Part shown: one piece after another, positions 25,364 to 36,999 of the stretch
Position numbering within the stretch: position 1 is the first letter of the stretch
Layout of the letters: the number at the start of each line of letters is the position of its first letter
Origin: Mauremys mutica
Lineage: Eukaryota; Chordata; Testudines; Geoemydidae
DNA length: 64,000 nucleotides
Direction: 5' to 3'
Assembly: GCF_020497125.1 (NCBI RefSeq)
Contig: NC_059075.1
Coordinates: 56,315,321 to 56,379,320, forward strand
The notes under the pieces: generated by a model
Database searches by the model: none
What the model was told of the DNA's origin: nothing
Seen by the model: only the letters and a program-made list of their open reading frames with translations
Program-made: the position numbers and the translations under genes

Positions 25364-25562
25364 ACTCCGACCCTTCCTCCAGGGGACTGCTTGGGAGTCA
25401 CCTACTTGGAATTGACATGAGCAGTCACTCAAGGAAAAAATGGTTCCCTACCTTTCGTAACTGTTGTTTGAGATGTGTTGCTCATATCTGTTCCAAGAGC
25501 CATCCGCCTCTCTATGTCGGAGTATCTGGCAAGAAGGAACTGAAGAGGTGGTGGGTTGGCAG

Positions 25563-25686
25563 TAGGGTGACCAGATGTCCTGATTTTATAGGGACAGTCC
25601 CGATTTTGGGGTCTTTTTCTTATATAGGCTCCTATTATCCCCCACCCCCTGTCCCGATTTTTCACATTTGCTGTCTGGTCACCCTA
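25563..25686. mobile_element. Short hAT MITE (TAGGGTGACCAG ends), copy 1
   Basis: A 124-bp palindromic element with terminal inverted repeats TAGGGTGACCAGA and TCTGGTCACCCTA. The octamer GTTGGCAG is duplicated exactly at 25555-25562 and 25687-25694. It sits in the right terminal repeat of DIRS copy A; its removal restores complementarity to the left repeat. A sister copy in reverse orientation is at 60332-60457. Confidence 0.93.
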
Positions 25687-26754
25687 GTTGGCAGGGACAT
25701 ATGTATCCAGCCATGAAGGCGCCACTCCGGGGAGCTCCACAGCTGACCCGACGGTTACTGCTAGGGAAAAACCTTCCGATGACCATGCACATGGTGCTCA
25801 CACCTACTTGGAATGGACATGAGCAACACATCTTGAAGAACAACAGTTACGAAAGATAGGGAACCATTTTTTATAAGCTTTGTTCAGGCTGGGATTTCAG
25901 GGTTTATATCTGCATTGTTGTTGCCCATTAATAGTTACATTTGACATGCTAGTTATTCCCTGCTATCTTTTGTTTCAAATGTAATTTCAGAAGTATCTTA
26001 TACTGCTAATGAAGGATGCTACTTTGCCATCAGACCTCACAGACCTTTTATCCAGTTAGAACTCAAGACATTTTATAAATTTCTGATGTGCCATATTAAA
26101 ACAAATTTTGTTGCCAGTTTAATGGGTATACAGCAGATAGGTTACAGATCCGATACTCTGTGTGAAACTAGTAGCTTTTAATCTAGTGCCAAGAGGAGTA
26201 TAGTGGTACTCTCGGATAACCTTTTCTATTTCATTCACAAACTGTAGTTTGGTGTTCTCTCAGATAACTGCATTCTTCTCTTCTTACCAAGGGCATCCAG
26301 TCCTTGTAGGTGTAATTTGTATGTTCATAATTGATGTAAACTGATCTTTGACTTTAGCGTCACCCTAGGGAATTTTAGAAAAGACTTTGTAAGACTGCTA
26401 CCCCTTTTCAGCTGTTTGTGATAGCTCTTGTGAGACTAAGTAGAGACTTCCAGTTCTGTTTACCACTATGCCAATTAAACCTTTGACAGTTGTTTAAAAA
26501 TCTCATGTCATAGGTTTAATTGACTCAGTGGTGGTAATTCTGAAAGATCTTGGAATCTTGTCTACGGAAGCCAGTGGTAGCACCCAGTAGGAATTTGTTC
26601 CTAAAATTCCCAAGTGTAGATTGAGTTCTAGGGCACATGAACATGTGAAGTGTTAGAGATTTTTGGGATTAATAGCTCCAATGGCATGAAAGTTAGAGCA
26701 ATCTCTGCTTTATTTGCAAAAGATACTGGAAAAATTAACCTTTTGGTTGTTGCA

Positions 26755-27254
26755 GTGCAATTTAAAAATATAGATTTGCTTTTGTTACTTAACTGTACTC
26801 AAAAATAAAACACTGTAAAACTTTAGTGCCTACAAGTCCACTCAATCCTACTTCTTGTTCAGCCAATTGCTAAGACAAGTTTGTTTCCATTTACAGGGTC
26901 CTACCTCTAATTCTCTTCCTCCCCCCCCCCCCCCGTTTCCCCACATAATGCACTTTCACAATAAAGAGATTGCACTACAGTACTTGTATAAGGTAAACTG
27001 AAAAAAATACAATTTATTTTGTTTATCTTTATTACAGTGCAAATATTTGTAACAAAAATTAAGTGAATACTATACATTTTGTATTCTGTGTTGTAATTGA
27101 AATCAATTTATTATTATTATAATATATTTGAAAATGTAGAAAAATATCCAAAAATATTTTATAATGAATTTAAATTTGGTGTTCTATTATTGTTTAACAG
27201 TATGATTAAAACTGCGATTAATCACAATTTCTTTTTAATCATTTGACAGCCCTA
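26755..27254. mobile_element. Half copy of the TAGGGCTGTCAA hAT MITE
   Basis: The sequence matches the right part of the 11357-12449 element, from about GCAGTGCAATTTAAAAA through CTACAAGTCCACTCAATCC to the terminal TTGACAGCCCTA. The left half is missing. The site that holds a nested GC-rich hAT in the other copy is empty here (CTTTAGTGCCTAC near 26820). A run of 14 C (26921-26934) lies inside. Confidence 0.87.
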
Positions 27255-29753
27255 GTTTATTCCTTTGATGTTTGGATGAGAAATTTTCATCATTTTAGTG
27301 AAGGGGTTGTTACTGTACCATCTTTATTTGTGTTGGGAATTTTAATTTTGGAATCTTGCATTAATTGGTCTTTATCGGTTGTATAAATGGATTTCACAGT
27401 AGTTGATCAAAATGTCTATGGTTTGAATGTTGTCATAGTTCAATATACTTGATTAGATGATACAATTAAGCATAAGGTTAAATGTGAAGATGGTGTTACT
27501 GTAACTTGGAGAGCTCTTGGACAAAGGGAAGTTCTATATCTCTGTAAATTGTATTTGGGGATATAGTAAAAGTACAAATTAGTAACATTGGAAGTAGCAG
27601 TACTTCTGTTAATGTACAAAGGAAAGTACTAAACTTTAGTTCTGAAACCTCTCTAGGTACTGTATTCTGATGGTTTGTGAACTTCAGTTTTCTTACATTA
27701 AATTTGAAGTTGGCCTGGTGGAAGAGAGCAGAAATGTAATATTTTGTCAGACAAGATTGTGGCATTGCGCACTGTTTTTTCCCTTATTCACAGGGAAGCC
27801 CTAATATCCTTGATTTCCTTCAGAAGGAGCAGTTTATATGCTGTCAAGGGAGCAGTGACCAGGGAAAGTCTGAAGCAAATGGATTTTAAATGTATAAGCA
27901 GACACTTTAAGATCTTGTCTTTACAACTGAAATTCTCTTAAGCTAGATCTGAGACCAATTATTAGACTTGCAGTAATACTGCACTGTGAAGAATTAAGTT
28001 TGAGACTCATACTGGGTTATCTGGCTGCTTCTGGGAATATAAGAATGAATGAGTGTATGGCAGTGCTTCTTTGATGCTTTTTGGTGAAGGAGATGCTGCT
28101 AATTGATAATGGTGCTAAAATGGCTCCCATAGGTGTCATTACACAAACCACAGCAAATGTTTACTTTAGCTACCAATTTTTAGCGACGAAAGACACAGGT
28201 TCAGTGAACAACTTGTATTTCATTTGTCACCCCTAGGCTAAAATGTTCTTGTGTACTTTTGTTTCATTTTCCAGTTTGTTCAGCCCCATTTGCGCAACTT
28301 TATGTATTTGATCATTAGATATTTACATCATAATGCTTATTTTATTTATTTGAATTACAAGTTAAAGCAAGAAAGCCCAACAGTGACTTCTGGTGTGTTA
28401 AAAGTTTTTTAAAAGATCAGCATGGAATATCAGAAATTCCTAATGTGTTAAATTTGAACAGTTTGTGAAATAAAACATTCTCCCACATCCCAAAAAGATT
28501 TGATTATAAATAGTACTCTTGTACAGATATCTTTTTGTAAATTTCTAGTTCAATTCTTATAGTTCATATAACATCACTCAGGTGGCCTAACTATGCAAAC
28601 TTGATTTCTGAAACCCTCTATAAGCCAAACACATGGTCCTCATTTCTTGCAAAATAGTGGATTGCTTTTTTATAAAGTGCATAAATGATTGTGCAAAGGG
28701 GATGATCACACAGGTTCCTGGGTAAACCCATGTGCTCTCTTTAATTTCTTTAAACACAACAAGTTGCAAATTGGAGGTCACAAACTAGCATTTCCATTTT
28801 TTAAAAACAAAATAACCAAGTTGGCAGAGACTTCTAAAGAAATAATATAGCACACTTTTTAAAATCAATTTTTAGATTTCTCTGCTTTACAGTATTTCAA
28901 AAGAGCTATGTAAACTGGAAGTAAATTCCATCATGTATCAAACAGAAAAGATGATGTTGGGAGCAAATGGTCCTAAAATAAGTCTCTTTAAAATGCCACT
29001 TCGGAACAAGAAGTAGTTTTAGGTGTTCATAAAAATTACATAGTTCAATCAGCAGAAATATCTATTGTCAGTTAAGATTTTCTTTATTCATAGGACCCTG
29101 TAGTATATATGCTTCTTTTATTTATTTATTTATTGCTTATAGAACATAACTTATGGAACTGGTGAAAACATATAGTTTGTAAAGCAAGCCGGGGGGAAAA
29201 AAACAGGTTTCTTAGATTAGGAGCAGGCCCTAAGCTGATTTCAGTGGGAGCAGGATCAAGCCCTTTCTCATTTGTTTACTTTTCTGTACAACTGATAGTG
29301 GAAACCTGACTCACTTCATAATTAGTCTTCAGTCAGAAGCTGATGCTTCCTAGATATAGTTAGACCATTAAATATATGGTTTCTAAATCCGTTTGTATCT
29401 TTATTGAAGGCTAATGTTGGTTGGTAAGATTTCTTTCCTAGTGTCTCTGATCACCAGATATTTACCACAACAAGAAATTATATCAAAAGCACCCAAGGAA
29501 AAGGAGAGGCATACAAAACAATTTTTTAAAGTTAGATTTAAAATAAAAGCATGTTAAAAGTTAGTTTAATATTGGGCAGATTTCCAGGTTCTAGCGTCTG
29601 CTCTCTTTTCAGTTGACTGTTAGGAAAGCAGAAAGCACTTAACAGACATTTATTTTTATTTATTAATGTGGTTGTGGTATTTCAAATAAGATTGGGTGCT
29701 CAGCCATTTTGTGTTTATGGAAAAACTAATTTGTTCATGTTCATCTCTTTCAG

Positions 29754-29928
29754 TAATAGTTATGCAAGAGTGCGAGCTGTGGTGATGACCCGGGATGACT
29801 CAAGTGGTGGATGGTTACCACTTGGAGGGGGTGGACTAAGCTGTGTTACGGTCTTCAAAGCCATTCATCAAGAAGAGAACAGTTGTGCTGATTTTCTTAT
29901 CCACGGAGAACGACTCAGGGATAAAACG
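29754..29928 (+). CDS. SPRED1: SPRED1 exon 2 (EVH1 domain, N-terminal half)
   Basis: This exon encodes the first half of the EVH1 domain of Sprouty-related EVH1-domain protein 1. SPRED1 brings neurofibromin to the plasma membrane and so restrains Ras-ERK signalling; the EVH1 domain is the neurofibromin-binding part. The reading frame shows [24 protein letters not shown] and HGERLRDK, which fit SPRED1 better than SPRED2 (SPRED2 has VRVKAVVMT and FPQEGG). The equivalents of human Arg24 and Trp31, both mutated in Legius syndrome, are kept. Length is 175 bp: one base completes codon 11, then 58 whole codons (human numbering 12-69). The acceptor is CTCTTTCAG and the donor is ACG|GTAACA. The last codon is ACG (Thr) where human has Met69. 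Phase agrees with exon 3. Confidence 0.96.
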
Positions 29929-30944
29929 GTAACAAATTACATTATGAATACAACATATGTATAACTTGATAGAGCCTAAAAGTAACACCTACATGTTGTT
30001 GGTCTACAGAATAATTAAACTTCTTAGCCATAGTTGTTTCCACATTTTGTTGCGTATTTTACACTGTCTAAATATTCATATGCCTAAAAGAGCAAGTACC
30101 ATATTTTATTTTTTGACTCTTTAAATTTTCTTCCTGTATCTCTAATATTAAGTGTTGCCTTTCAGAAGTTCAAAAATACACTTTTTGGCAAACAATTAGT
30201 TTTTCTCCCCTCTGTCTTTCTGAGGAAGCTTCAAACTAACCTTTTTCTGTTTGTGTATTGGCAAAATCAGTGAAGTCAGCAAAGTGCAGAAAAGTACAAG
30301 CATGCAACATTCTTGAAGTTTATTTAAAAAAAAAAGTCCAGAAAGAATTCCATGTTGAACTATAAACATTTTATTCTGGGTCAAATTTTTCACCTAGAGT
30401 AAGGCAGTTTCTATAATTATTGCTTGAAAATAACCTGTCTGGACTCTGATAAAATAAATACTAGAAAACATTGCATTGCTTGAAAACCACACAGTCTGAA
30501 CTGCAGGGCTATGAACTCTTTAAAAGAGTTTCATCTCTTACATGTATGAATCCTTTTCTCCTGCTTTGCAAGCAGCCATAGCCTTCATAGTCTCTGCTTC
30601 AACAATCCTTTTTATCCTCCGCTCCCAGTTTAATGAGCCAGAGAGGCTACCATTTGAGACAGCTTCTCCTCCAAAGTCCTGACATCTCAAAACTTGTTCC
30701 TCACATAGGAGGTCTGAAACTTTTCTCTTCCTTTGCTGGTACTATGTCCAGCAGCTATGCTTTCTAAACTGGGGCAATTCCTCATGGAATCCCAAGACAC
30801 ATCCTCTCTGACCTTCTTTCTCATTACTCTGGTTCTAGAGCACAAAGAGGTCTTTTAGTTCCTGTTTGGGAATTTAGTGGGAGGGATATAAAAAGGAAAT
30901 ATTCGCTCAGTACTGCTTTGGGTTTTGTTGTTGTTTTCTGGAGT

Positions 30945-31180
30945 TTCATGTTGTATGAACACAGATTTTTAGACCAGATGGTATCATTATGATCATATAA
31001 TTGAATTTCCTGCATAATACAGGTCATTTCCTGTAACATACCCAACATCATGTGGTTGGACCAAAGCATGTGTTTTAGAAAGCCATCTAATACTGAATTC
31101 AGTACACCAAATTACGGAGAATTCACCACATCCCTTGGAAATCTGTTTCAGTGGTTAATTACTCTGTATTCAAACTGAAA
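30945..31180 (-). mobile_element. CR1 LINE 3' fragment
   Basis: Read on the plus strand, AGACCAGATGGTATCATTAT, TGATCATATAATTGAATTTC, and then GGAGAATTCACCACATCCCT and TGTTTCAGTGGTTAATTA form the reverse complement of a CR1 3' end of a different subfamily from the one at 1042-5433. Only this short part remains. Confidence 0.7.
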
Positions 31181-32034
31181 ATAAAGTGCAAATTTATTAT
31201 TTACTCAAACATCAAACTACAACTTTTAGAACTTGTTAAGCCCATTGCAAAAGTAGAAAATGGGCAGATTTACTAAGCTGATGTGAGGAGAGGGGTTGGA
31301 AATTAAATTAGTTTTTGTTGTTGTTGTTCGGGGTTTTTTGGACCAAATTTTTTGGTTCCTGCCTCATGTGATCTATTTGATATCTAGTTCACTGAGAAGA
31401 TAGTGAGGTTTTGCATTTGGCATGAGCATGCTCTGGTCCTGGAGGGCAGACCCATTATCTAGTTTTCTGGAATCTCTCATACACATTCAGAACAATCAAC
31501 TTTTGGTGTGTGTGTATACCCCAATCCCCAATTTCAATACTATATTTTTTTCTGTACCACTGACGTACACCTGACTACACCTGTACTTAGATGTTACTTA
31601 AGTTCTAGGGAAGGTGCCTCTTTAAATGAATACCAGTAGAGTATTCTACCAATAGAAGATAACTAGAATGCAGGCAAGAAGTTTGTTTCCAGTGCAGTCT
31701 GAGCAAACAATGTGAGAAACTCCTGTAAAATACAGATACCAATACAGCTTGGAAAAGGAGTTGCTGTGTAGCTAATTATGGGGATAGATGTTTGGTAAGA
31801 GAGTAAAAGGAAGCTGTACATTTGTATTGTCCCTGACTTCAAAGGAAAGCTGCTGTAATAAAAAGCTAATGTAGTGACTCAACAGGAAAGATCTGATACC
31901 TCAGGTGATTTAGGATAACTGTTAGGATAAAAGAAACGACCCCATATCCAGCTAGTAGCTAGGGTAGGTGATGACATCCTCAGACAATGATATTTCATCA
32001 GAGGGACTATAGCAAGCTGTAAGACAGCCTTTTA

Positions 32035-32740
32035 AGGTATGTCTACACTGCAATGTAAGCCCAGGGTTAGTGGGGCTTGAGTCAGCTGACTCTCGTTAGG
32101 TGACTCTGGGCTTGAGCATCTCAGTTGTATTTTAACCATATTTTAAGACTTTTTTCTAATGTGTGCTTGAACCTAGTGCTCTGGTGTCCATATTGCAATG
32201 CACAGACCCAAGTCAAAGTAATAATATCCCAGAGTCCTTAGTGCCCCCGGAAATGTGACCAATCTCGCCCTGTGACTGGGAAACTTGACTGCCCTCCCTA
32301 CACTTTACCAGGAAACAGCTTGTTTAGGAAAAGTCTCGATCAGTTTGCTCTCCATTGCAAAGCCACGAGGCTCTTTGATAGTGTGCTTTTAGATCACTGA
32401 TCAGAAGAGAATGAGTTAATGCTGACTTGAGCTGCTGCTCTTTGCAAAGGGGCGGTGGTGGGGGTGGGGGCTTCTGTTTTCAATAGGTTGGATTTTAGAT
32501 TGTTGGGATAGAGAGGACTGAGGAAGTATCCCCATACAATTGTGGGATACTTCCAGCTGACTCCCAGGATCCCAGTCAAGTGGGGCGGCCTCAATACTGC
32601 AAAGCAACAGGGCACAGACCCTGGGTAGTGGCTTTAGTTGAGCTGCAGGATCCTGGGTTAGTGTAATTACAGTGGAGATGCAGGGGGTAGGCTTCAGCCC
32701 GGGCTCAAGCACAGGCTTACTTGCAGTGTAGTCAAGGAAC
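32035..32740. mobile_element. Non-autonomous DNA transposon (CTACACTGCA ends)
   Basis: The left end AAGGTATGTCTACACTGCAA and the right end in reverse TTGACTACACTGCAAGTAAG are terminal inverted repeats of about 25 bp. Internal motifs such as GCCCAGGGTTAGTGGGGCTT and CCTGGGTTAGTG also pair. No target duplication could be fixed, so the superfamily is open. No coding sequence. Confidence 0.65.
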
Positions 32741-33079
32741 AAATGGATGATGCTAAGAGCTGTTAGATTAACATCCTTCCTACATTGGTAAAATTTGTGT
32801 AGTTGCTAGTTTGAATGATCTTATTGTAAATTCTATGTTCAAGCATGTAAGTCTTGGCCCATTCTCTTCTCTTTTCTGCAAATGGACAGGAAGTGTGTGC
32901 TTTTTTTTAAAATCTCAACTCTGTTCAGATTTGGTTGTGTTATCCCTATCAAGTTGTTTGCTAGTGCTCTGGAAGGAAACAGAACTGTGTCCTTAAGCCA
33001 AGAAAATTGGACACCACAACTGTTAAAGTAAAAGGAATGGAGAAAGTTTCTGTCTTCCTCCACAATAGAGCCTGTAGAG

Positions 33080-34262
33080 ACCACTATGACACAAAGTGTG
33101 AGCCGCTGCCACCCCTCCCGCAGCTCCCCCTCCTCCAGCTGCCTCAGCACTCTGCGAGGGAGGGGCTGTGCGCACAGCAGCCTGGCACCGTGTTTTGCCT
33201 CCACGTGGAGCCAGCGTCTGGCCAGCATGGGCATGGTAAGGGAACAAGGGGAGGATTGGATGGGTCGGGAGTTCTGGGGGTCTTGTCAGGGGACGGGGAG
33301 TGGTTGGATGGGGCGTGGGAGTCCAAGGCGTCTGTCTGGGGGTGGGGGTGTGGATAAGGGTTGGGGCAGTCAGGGGACAGGTAGGGGGTAAGGTCCTAGG
33401 GGGGCAGTTAGGGTGGAGGGGCCCTCAGGAGGGGGCAGTCAGGGGACAAAGAGCAGGGAGGCTTAGGTAGGGGGTGGGGTTCTGGGGGGCAGTTAGAGGC
33501 AGGGGTCCCAGAAGAGGGCAGTCAGGGGACAAGGAGCAGGGGGGTGTTGGGGGTTCTGACAGGGCAGTCAGGGTGGGAAATGAGAGGGAGTTGATGGGGG
33601 CGGGGCTAGGGCAGGGCTCTCCCCTCTTCTTTGATTGTTGAAATATGGTAACCCTAGGTGAGCGGGGAGTCGGGGGGCGCATAGGTGCTGGCGCCCACAT
33701 ACATCCATTGCAGCCTGCAGGAGCCCCCGGGGGAGTGCCAGGCCGCAGCCTGGGCAGGAGGGGTGGGGGGCGCGGCCGCTCCCCGCTAGCGGTGCTGCCG
33801 CTGCCTTTGCAGGGCTGCTGCCCCCCTGCACCGTGCCGGCTCCTCCATGGCTGGGGCTCACTGCTGCTGCAAGCGGGACGCTCTGGCTCTCCGGTGCCTC
33901 TGGAAGGCAGCTCTTCCCTGCCGAGCTGCTGCAGCGGCCCAAGCCCGGCAAAGCCAGTGAGTGGACTTGGGGCGGGGGCCACCGGAGTGGGATGGGGAGG
34001 GCTCGCAGAGGGGGAGGGGGGCTGTGCACCCTCCAGGGGAGTTCAGGGGGTGGGGGGAACCTGGTCTGGGGAGCAGCCCCTGGGCATGGCTGGCCCCTGG
34101 GGGTCTATAAAGGCTCGTTGGGATTTGCCCCTCAATGAACCGATGTGCAAGGGGGCGCAAGGTGGAAGTTTTGTCTAGGGCACAAAATATCCATGCACCG
34201 GCCCTGCCCCAGGGGTTGCGTGCGCCCCAGGGGTTGCGTGCACCCCAGGTTAAGAACCACTG
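33080..34262. mobile_element. GC-rich element with G-rich minisatellite
   Basis: A GC-rich block in an AT-rich intron. Its right end, read in reverse, starts CAGTGGTTCTTAACCTGGGG, a typical hAT terminus. The left end is not resolved. A G-rich minisatellite spans roughly 33280-33580, with GGCAGTCAGGGGACA recurring near 33364, 33434 and 33518. Around 33700-34000 the sequence is CpG-rich. The long open frames on both strands have no recognisable domain and are attributed to composition. Confidence 0.55.
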
Positions 34263-34264
34263 CA

Positions 34265-34478
34265 CTAAACTGATAAGATCTGCATTTTAATTTAATTTTA
34301 AATGAAGATTCTCAAACATTTTTAAAAACTTGTTTACTTTACATACAACAATAGTTTATAGACTTATAGAGAGAGACCTTCTAAAAACGTTAAAATGTAT
34401 TACCGGCATGCGAAACCTTAAATTAGAGTGAATAAATGAAGACTCGGCACCCCACGTCTGAAAGGTTCCCGACCCCTG
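34265..34478. mobile_element. hAT element right-end fragment
   Basis: AAACTGATAAGATCTGCATT, then CCTTCTAAAAACGTTAAAAT and GAATAAATGAAGACTCGGCA, ending AAAGGTTCCCGACCCCTG. In reverse the end reads CAGGGGTCGGGAACCTTT, a hAT terminus related to that of the element at 11731-12039. Only the right part is present; it directly adjoins the GC-rich element, which may have inserted into it. Confidence 0.6.
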
Positions 34479-34791
34479 CTCTAGAAGTTAAAGATTAGTG
34501 ATGAACAAACTTTAGCTGGATCCTATGTAGAGCCTTCAGAATTGCGTGTGATGGGTCAATTTAAGAAACTCGGTGCAGTCTCTCTAAAATGTTGCATGTT
34601 ATTGACAAACGGCATGATAGTAGTTTAGGAAGGAAGTCAAAGTGGTGGTAACAAGGATATTGATTTAATTTAGGAGAGGAAAAGGAGGCTTGCCATTGAA
34701 CAACTTTACTCAGCTTGTGTAGATCTCTGTTGGAATGTAAAGTTGTCTCACAAAATACCCTTGATATAATTACACACTTCCTCCTCTATTA

Positions 34792-35396
34792 CAGGGAGTC
34801 CTCGGACTTACGACACAATTTATTGCTCAGACTTGCGTTGTGAGTCAAAATGTAAATCAAAACCGCTTTTCCCATAGGAATCTATGGTATGAAGAGGGGA
34901 TTGGTTCCTGAACCAAGGCTTGATGCACTATTTTCACCAGATTTTTGTACTGAATGAATTATAGATGACTAATGTTGCAACATCAATGTATTTACTGAAC
35001 ACTGTATTTTGTAAACAGCATTCATATAAACTCCCATATGCGGCTCAGAATGCCGGCGACACAGGCTCAGAAAACCAGGGAGAACAGCACACATGCTGAG
35101 CCTCAGCCAATCACTGTTCAAGCTTTCTGATTGGCTGAGCCTGGGGAGCCAATCAAAAACAAGCGGCAACCCTACCCGGCAACAAGCTACCCTGCTGCCT
35201 TGAAGCCAATCAGAAGCGACCCCTTCCAGCTCTATACCAATATAATGCAACTAGGAAGTGATTTCTAGCAAACTTAATGTAAATCAAGCATTGTGAGGGT
35301 GAAACAAGCGTCACGGGGTGAAAGGGGCAGTCAGCTGAATTGTGTGGTAAGTGGTGTTCCCTATAAGTCTGGCATCATAAGTCTGAGGAGTCCCTG
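34792..35396. mobile_element. TA-flanked Tigger-like MITE
   Basis: A 605-bp element with terminal inverted repeats CAGGGAGTCCTCGGACTTAC and, in reverse at the other end, CAGGGACTCCTCAGACTTAT. TA lies at 34790-34791 and 35397-35398. The CAGG start and TA duplication point to the pogo/Tigger group. The middle contains several ATTGGCT/AGCCAAT boxes and no coding sequence. Confidence 0.9.
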
Positions 35397-35416
35397 TATA
35401 ATCACCTTCCGAGATC

Positions 35417-35600
35417 TGGGGGGAGGGATAGCTCAGTGGTTTGAGCATTGGCCTGCTAAACCCAGGGTTGTGAGTTCAAGCCTTGAGGTGGGCCACTTAG
35501 GGAACTGGGGTAAAAATCTGTCTGGGGATTAGTCCTGCTTTGAGCAGGGGATTGGACTAGATGACCTCCTGGGCCCTTCCAACCCTGATATTCTATGATC
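35417..35600 (+). mobile_element. tRNA-derived SINE (turtle Cry type), copy 1
   Basis: A SINE with a pol III promoter from a tRNA: an A box TAGCTCAGTGG at 35429-35439 and a B-box-like GAGTTCAAGCC at 35472-35482. The tRNA-like head is followed by GGATTGGACTAGATGACCTC and TTCCAACCCTGATATTCTAT, a CR1-like 3' tail that lets it use LINE machinery. This combination is characteristic of cryptodiran turtles and supports the organism call. Confidence 0.9.
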
Positions 35601-36431
35601 TGACTCCAGCCAGTCTACTTGGAACAATTACACTATTTAACATGGTCAGGTCTGCTTCTCTGTTAGACATATGTCTGTCTTTGCACAGGCTATCTTGATA
35701 TTGTCATTAAATATATATTAGCATAAAGCTTCAAGGTTTTAGAATTCTGTAGATCTTACTTGTTAAATGAGAATGCGTAACAACTAATTTGGCTTTTTGT
35801 TTAATTATGGTGCTTTTTTGTTATGGCTTGCACATTTCTCCAGTTCTTCCTTGTAGTGGAACCCAGTAAAAAAATAAAAAGAGGAGGCTGGCTTAATTTG
35901 GTTCACCCATCAGAAGTGACAGATGGAATAGGTTACATTTTCTGGGAAAAAAACATTTTTTGATTAATTTGAGAGATGCAGGGATGCATTTGTATAAAGG
36001 AGGCACACTATACCTCAGTATATAAATCCAGCACTTTAGGAGACTCCATCCTGTTTTTCAGTCTCTTCTGACTATAAGTTGGAAAGATATTAACAGGCAT
36101 ACTTGTGCCAGAATGCTAATCAAATTCAAAAGCAGCTAAACCATAAGCTTGCATGTTAAAATACATAGAACTATTTCTTCTTCTTTGAGTAGTGTCCCTA
36201 TGGGTGCTCCACGCTAGGTGTATGTGTGCCCCTGCGCCTCTAATTGGAGGTTTTTACTAGCAGTGTCCGTTGAGCTCGCGCATGTGCTCTCCCTCCCTTG
36301 TGGTCTGCCTCAAGGCTATCTAGCACTCAACCGCCTTTGGCCTCCAACAGAGCGAGCAATCATCCCTTCCTTATCTGCGCCATTAGCATAAGTAAGTAGT
36401 TTTTGTTTCTTTTGTTTTCCTTAATAGTTAG

Positions 36432-36942
36432 TGTGAGGAACTGGGAATGTTCTTGATGTGTTCTTTGAATACTGAGTGGGGATTATTGACCTGGGAAGGT
36501 TGCAGGGGAGTTTTGCTGGGACTGTCTGCATTGGGGATCGGAGACTTGCCTTGAGGGAAGATACCTGAGCACGTAACATGAGAACTCAGGAAGGGAGTTG
36601 GAGGCCAGGTGACACCTCTGCCCCAGAAACAGGACAAAGGCTGGGGGAGGAGCTGGGGGAAGGGGGAGTGAGAGGGCTGGAGGGAGTTTCAGTTTGGAGC
36701 TGGCTGGGGAAATGGAGGGGAGCCAGATGGGGCTCTGGCCTCCCAACGGGGCTCTGGCCTCCCTGCCCCCCCTCTAAGATGGACCTGACTGAGGGGATCC
36801 TGTTGTCTGTACCTGCAAGACCTGTCTTGGACTGTGTTCCTGTCATCTAAATAAACCTTCTGTTTTACTGGCTGGCTGAGAGTCATGGTGAATCGCAGGA
36901 AGCCGGGGTGTAGGGCCTTGTCTCCCCCCACACTCCGTGACA
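36432..36942 (+). mobile_element. Solo LTR of an endogenous retrovirus
   Basis: A 511-bp block starting TGTGAGGAAC and ending CCGTGACA, the TG...CA of retroviral LTRs. It is flanked by an exact 5-bp duplication GTTAG (36427-36431 and 36943-36947). A polyadenylation signal CTAAATAAACC lies near 36847, about 95 bp before the end, giving the plus orientation. No internal retroviral genes remain, so the provirus was reduced to one LTR by recombination. It lies inside the 5' region of DIRS copy B and is younger than it. Confidence 0.85.
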
Positions 36943-36999
36943 GTTAGTGTTTCCTTTTTTTATATACTCCTTTGGGATTAAAGAAAAAATTAGAGAGAG

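Larger units (their letters stand above)
19919..25870 (+). mobile_element. DIRS retrotransposon copy A (decayed)
   Basis: A full-length but decayed DIRS-type element. DIRS elements replicate by reverse transcription and integrate with a tyrosine recombinase rather than a DDE integrase. The left inverted terminal repeat is 19919-20086, starting TTCTTCTTCGAGTGATTGC; the right one is 25531-25870 and is split by a MITE. An internal complementary region at 25401-25496 carries the complement of the left end followed by the complement of the right end. Between them lie gag, RT, RNase H and recombinase remnants in that order. A 773-bp hAT element interrupts the RT. Many frame breaks make it dead. The ends differ clearly from copy C, so it is an older or separate lineage. 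Confidence 0.92.
1..29753 (+). other. SPRED1: SPRED1 intron 1 (3' part)
   Basis: This stretch precedes the first recognised SPRED1 exon and ends in a normal acceptor (pyrimidine-rich, CAG at 29751-29753). Exon 1 of SPRED1 encodes only about 11 residues, so its absence here is not surprising and a long intron 1 is usual for the gene. Apart from the repeats listed separately I see no exon-like sequence. The unannotated parts (for example 1-1041, 5434-7129, 9258-11356, 12450-13239, 13700-14949, 16672-17935, 18131-19389, 25871-26754, 27255-29753) are AT-rich intronic DNA with only short chance open frames. Motifs such as GATTTAAATCA near 90-145 and TTTATTTAAATAAAA near 9650 probably belong to further old MITEs that I cannot delimit. 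Confidence 0.7.

Noticed and set aside
33364..33580. A CRISPR array
   Set aside because: The repeated GGCAGTCAGGGGACA units are an imperfect G-rich minisatellite with uneven spacing in a vertebrate intron.
33080..34262. CpG-island promoter or first exon
   Set aside because: It lies downstream of SPRED1 exon 2, contains a minisatellite, and ends in a hAT terminus.
35417..35500. A tRNA gene
   Set aside because: The A and B boxes belong to a SINE head. The anticodon and acceptor stems do not close and a CR1-like tail follows.
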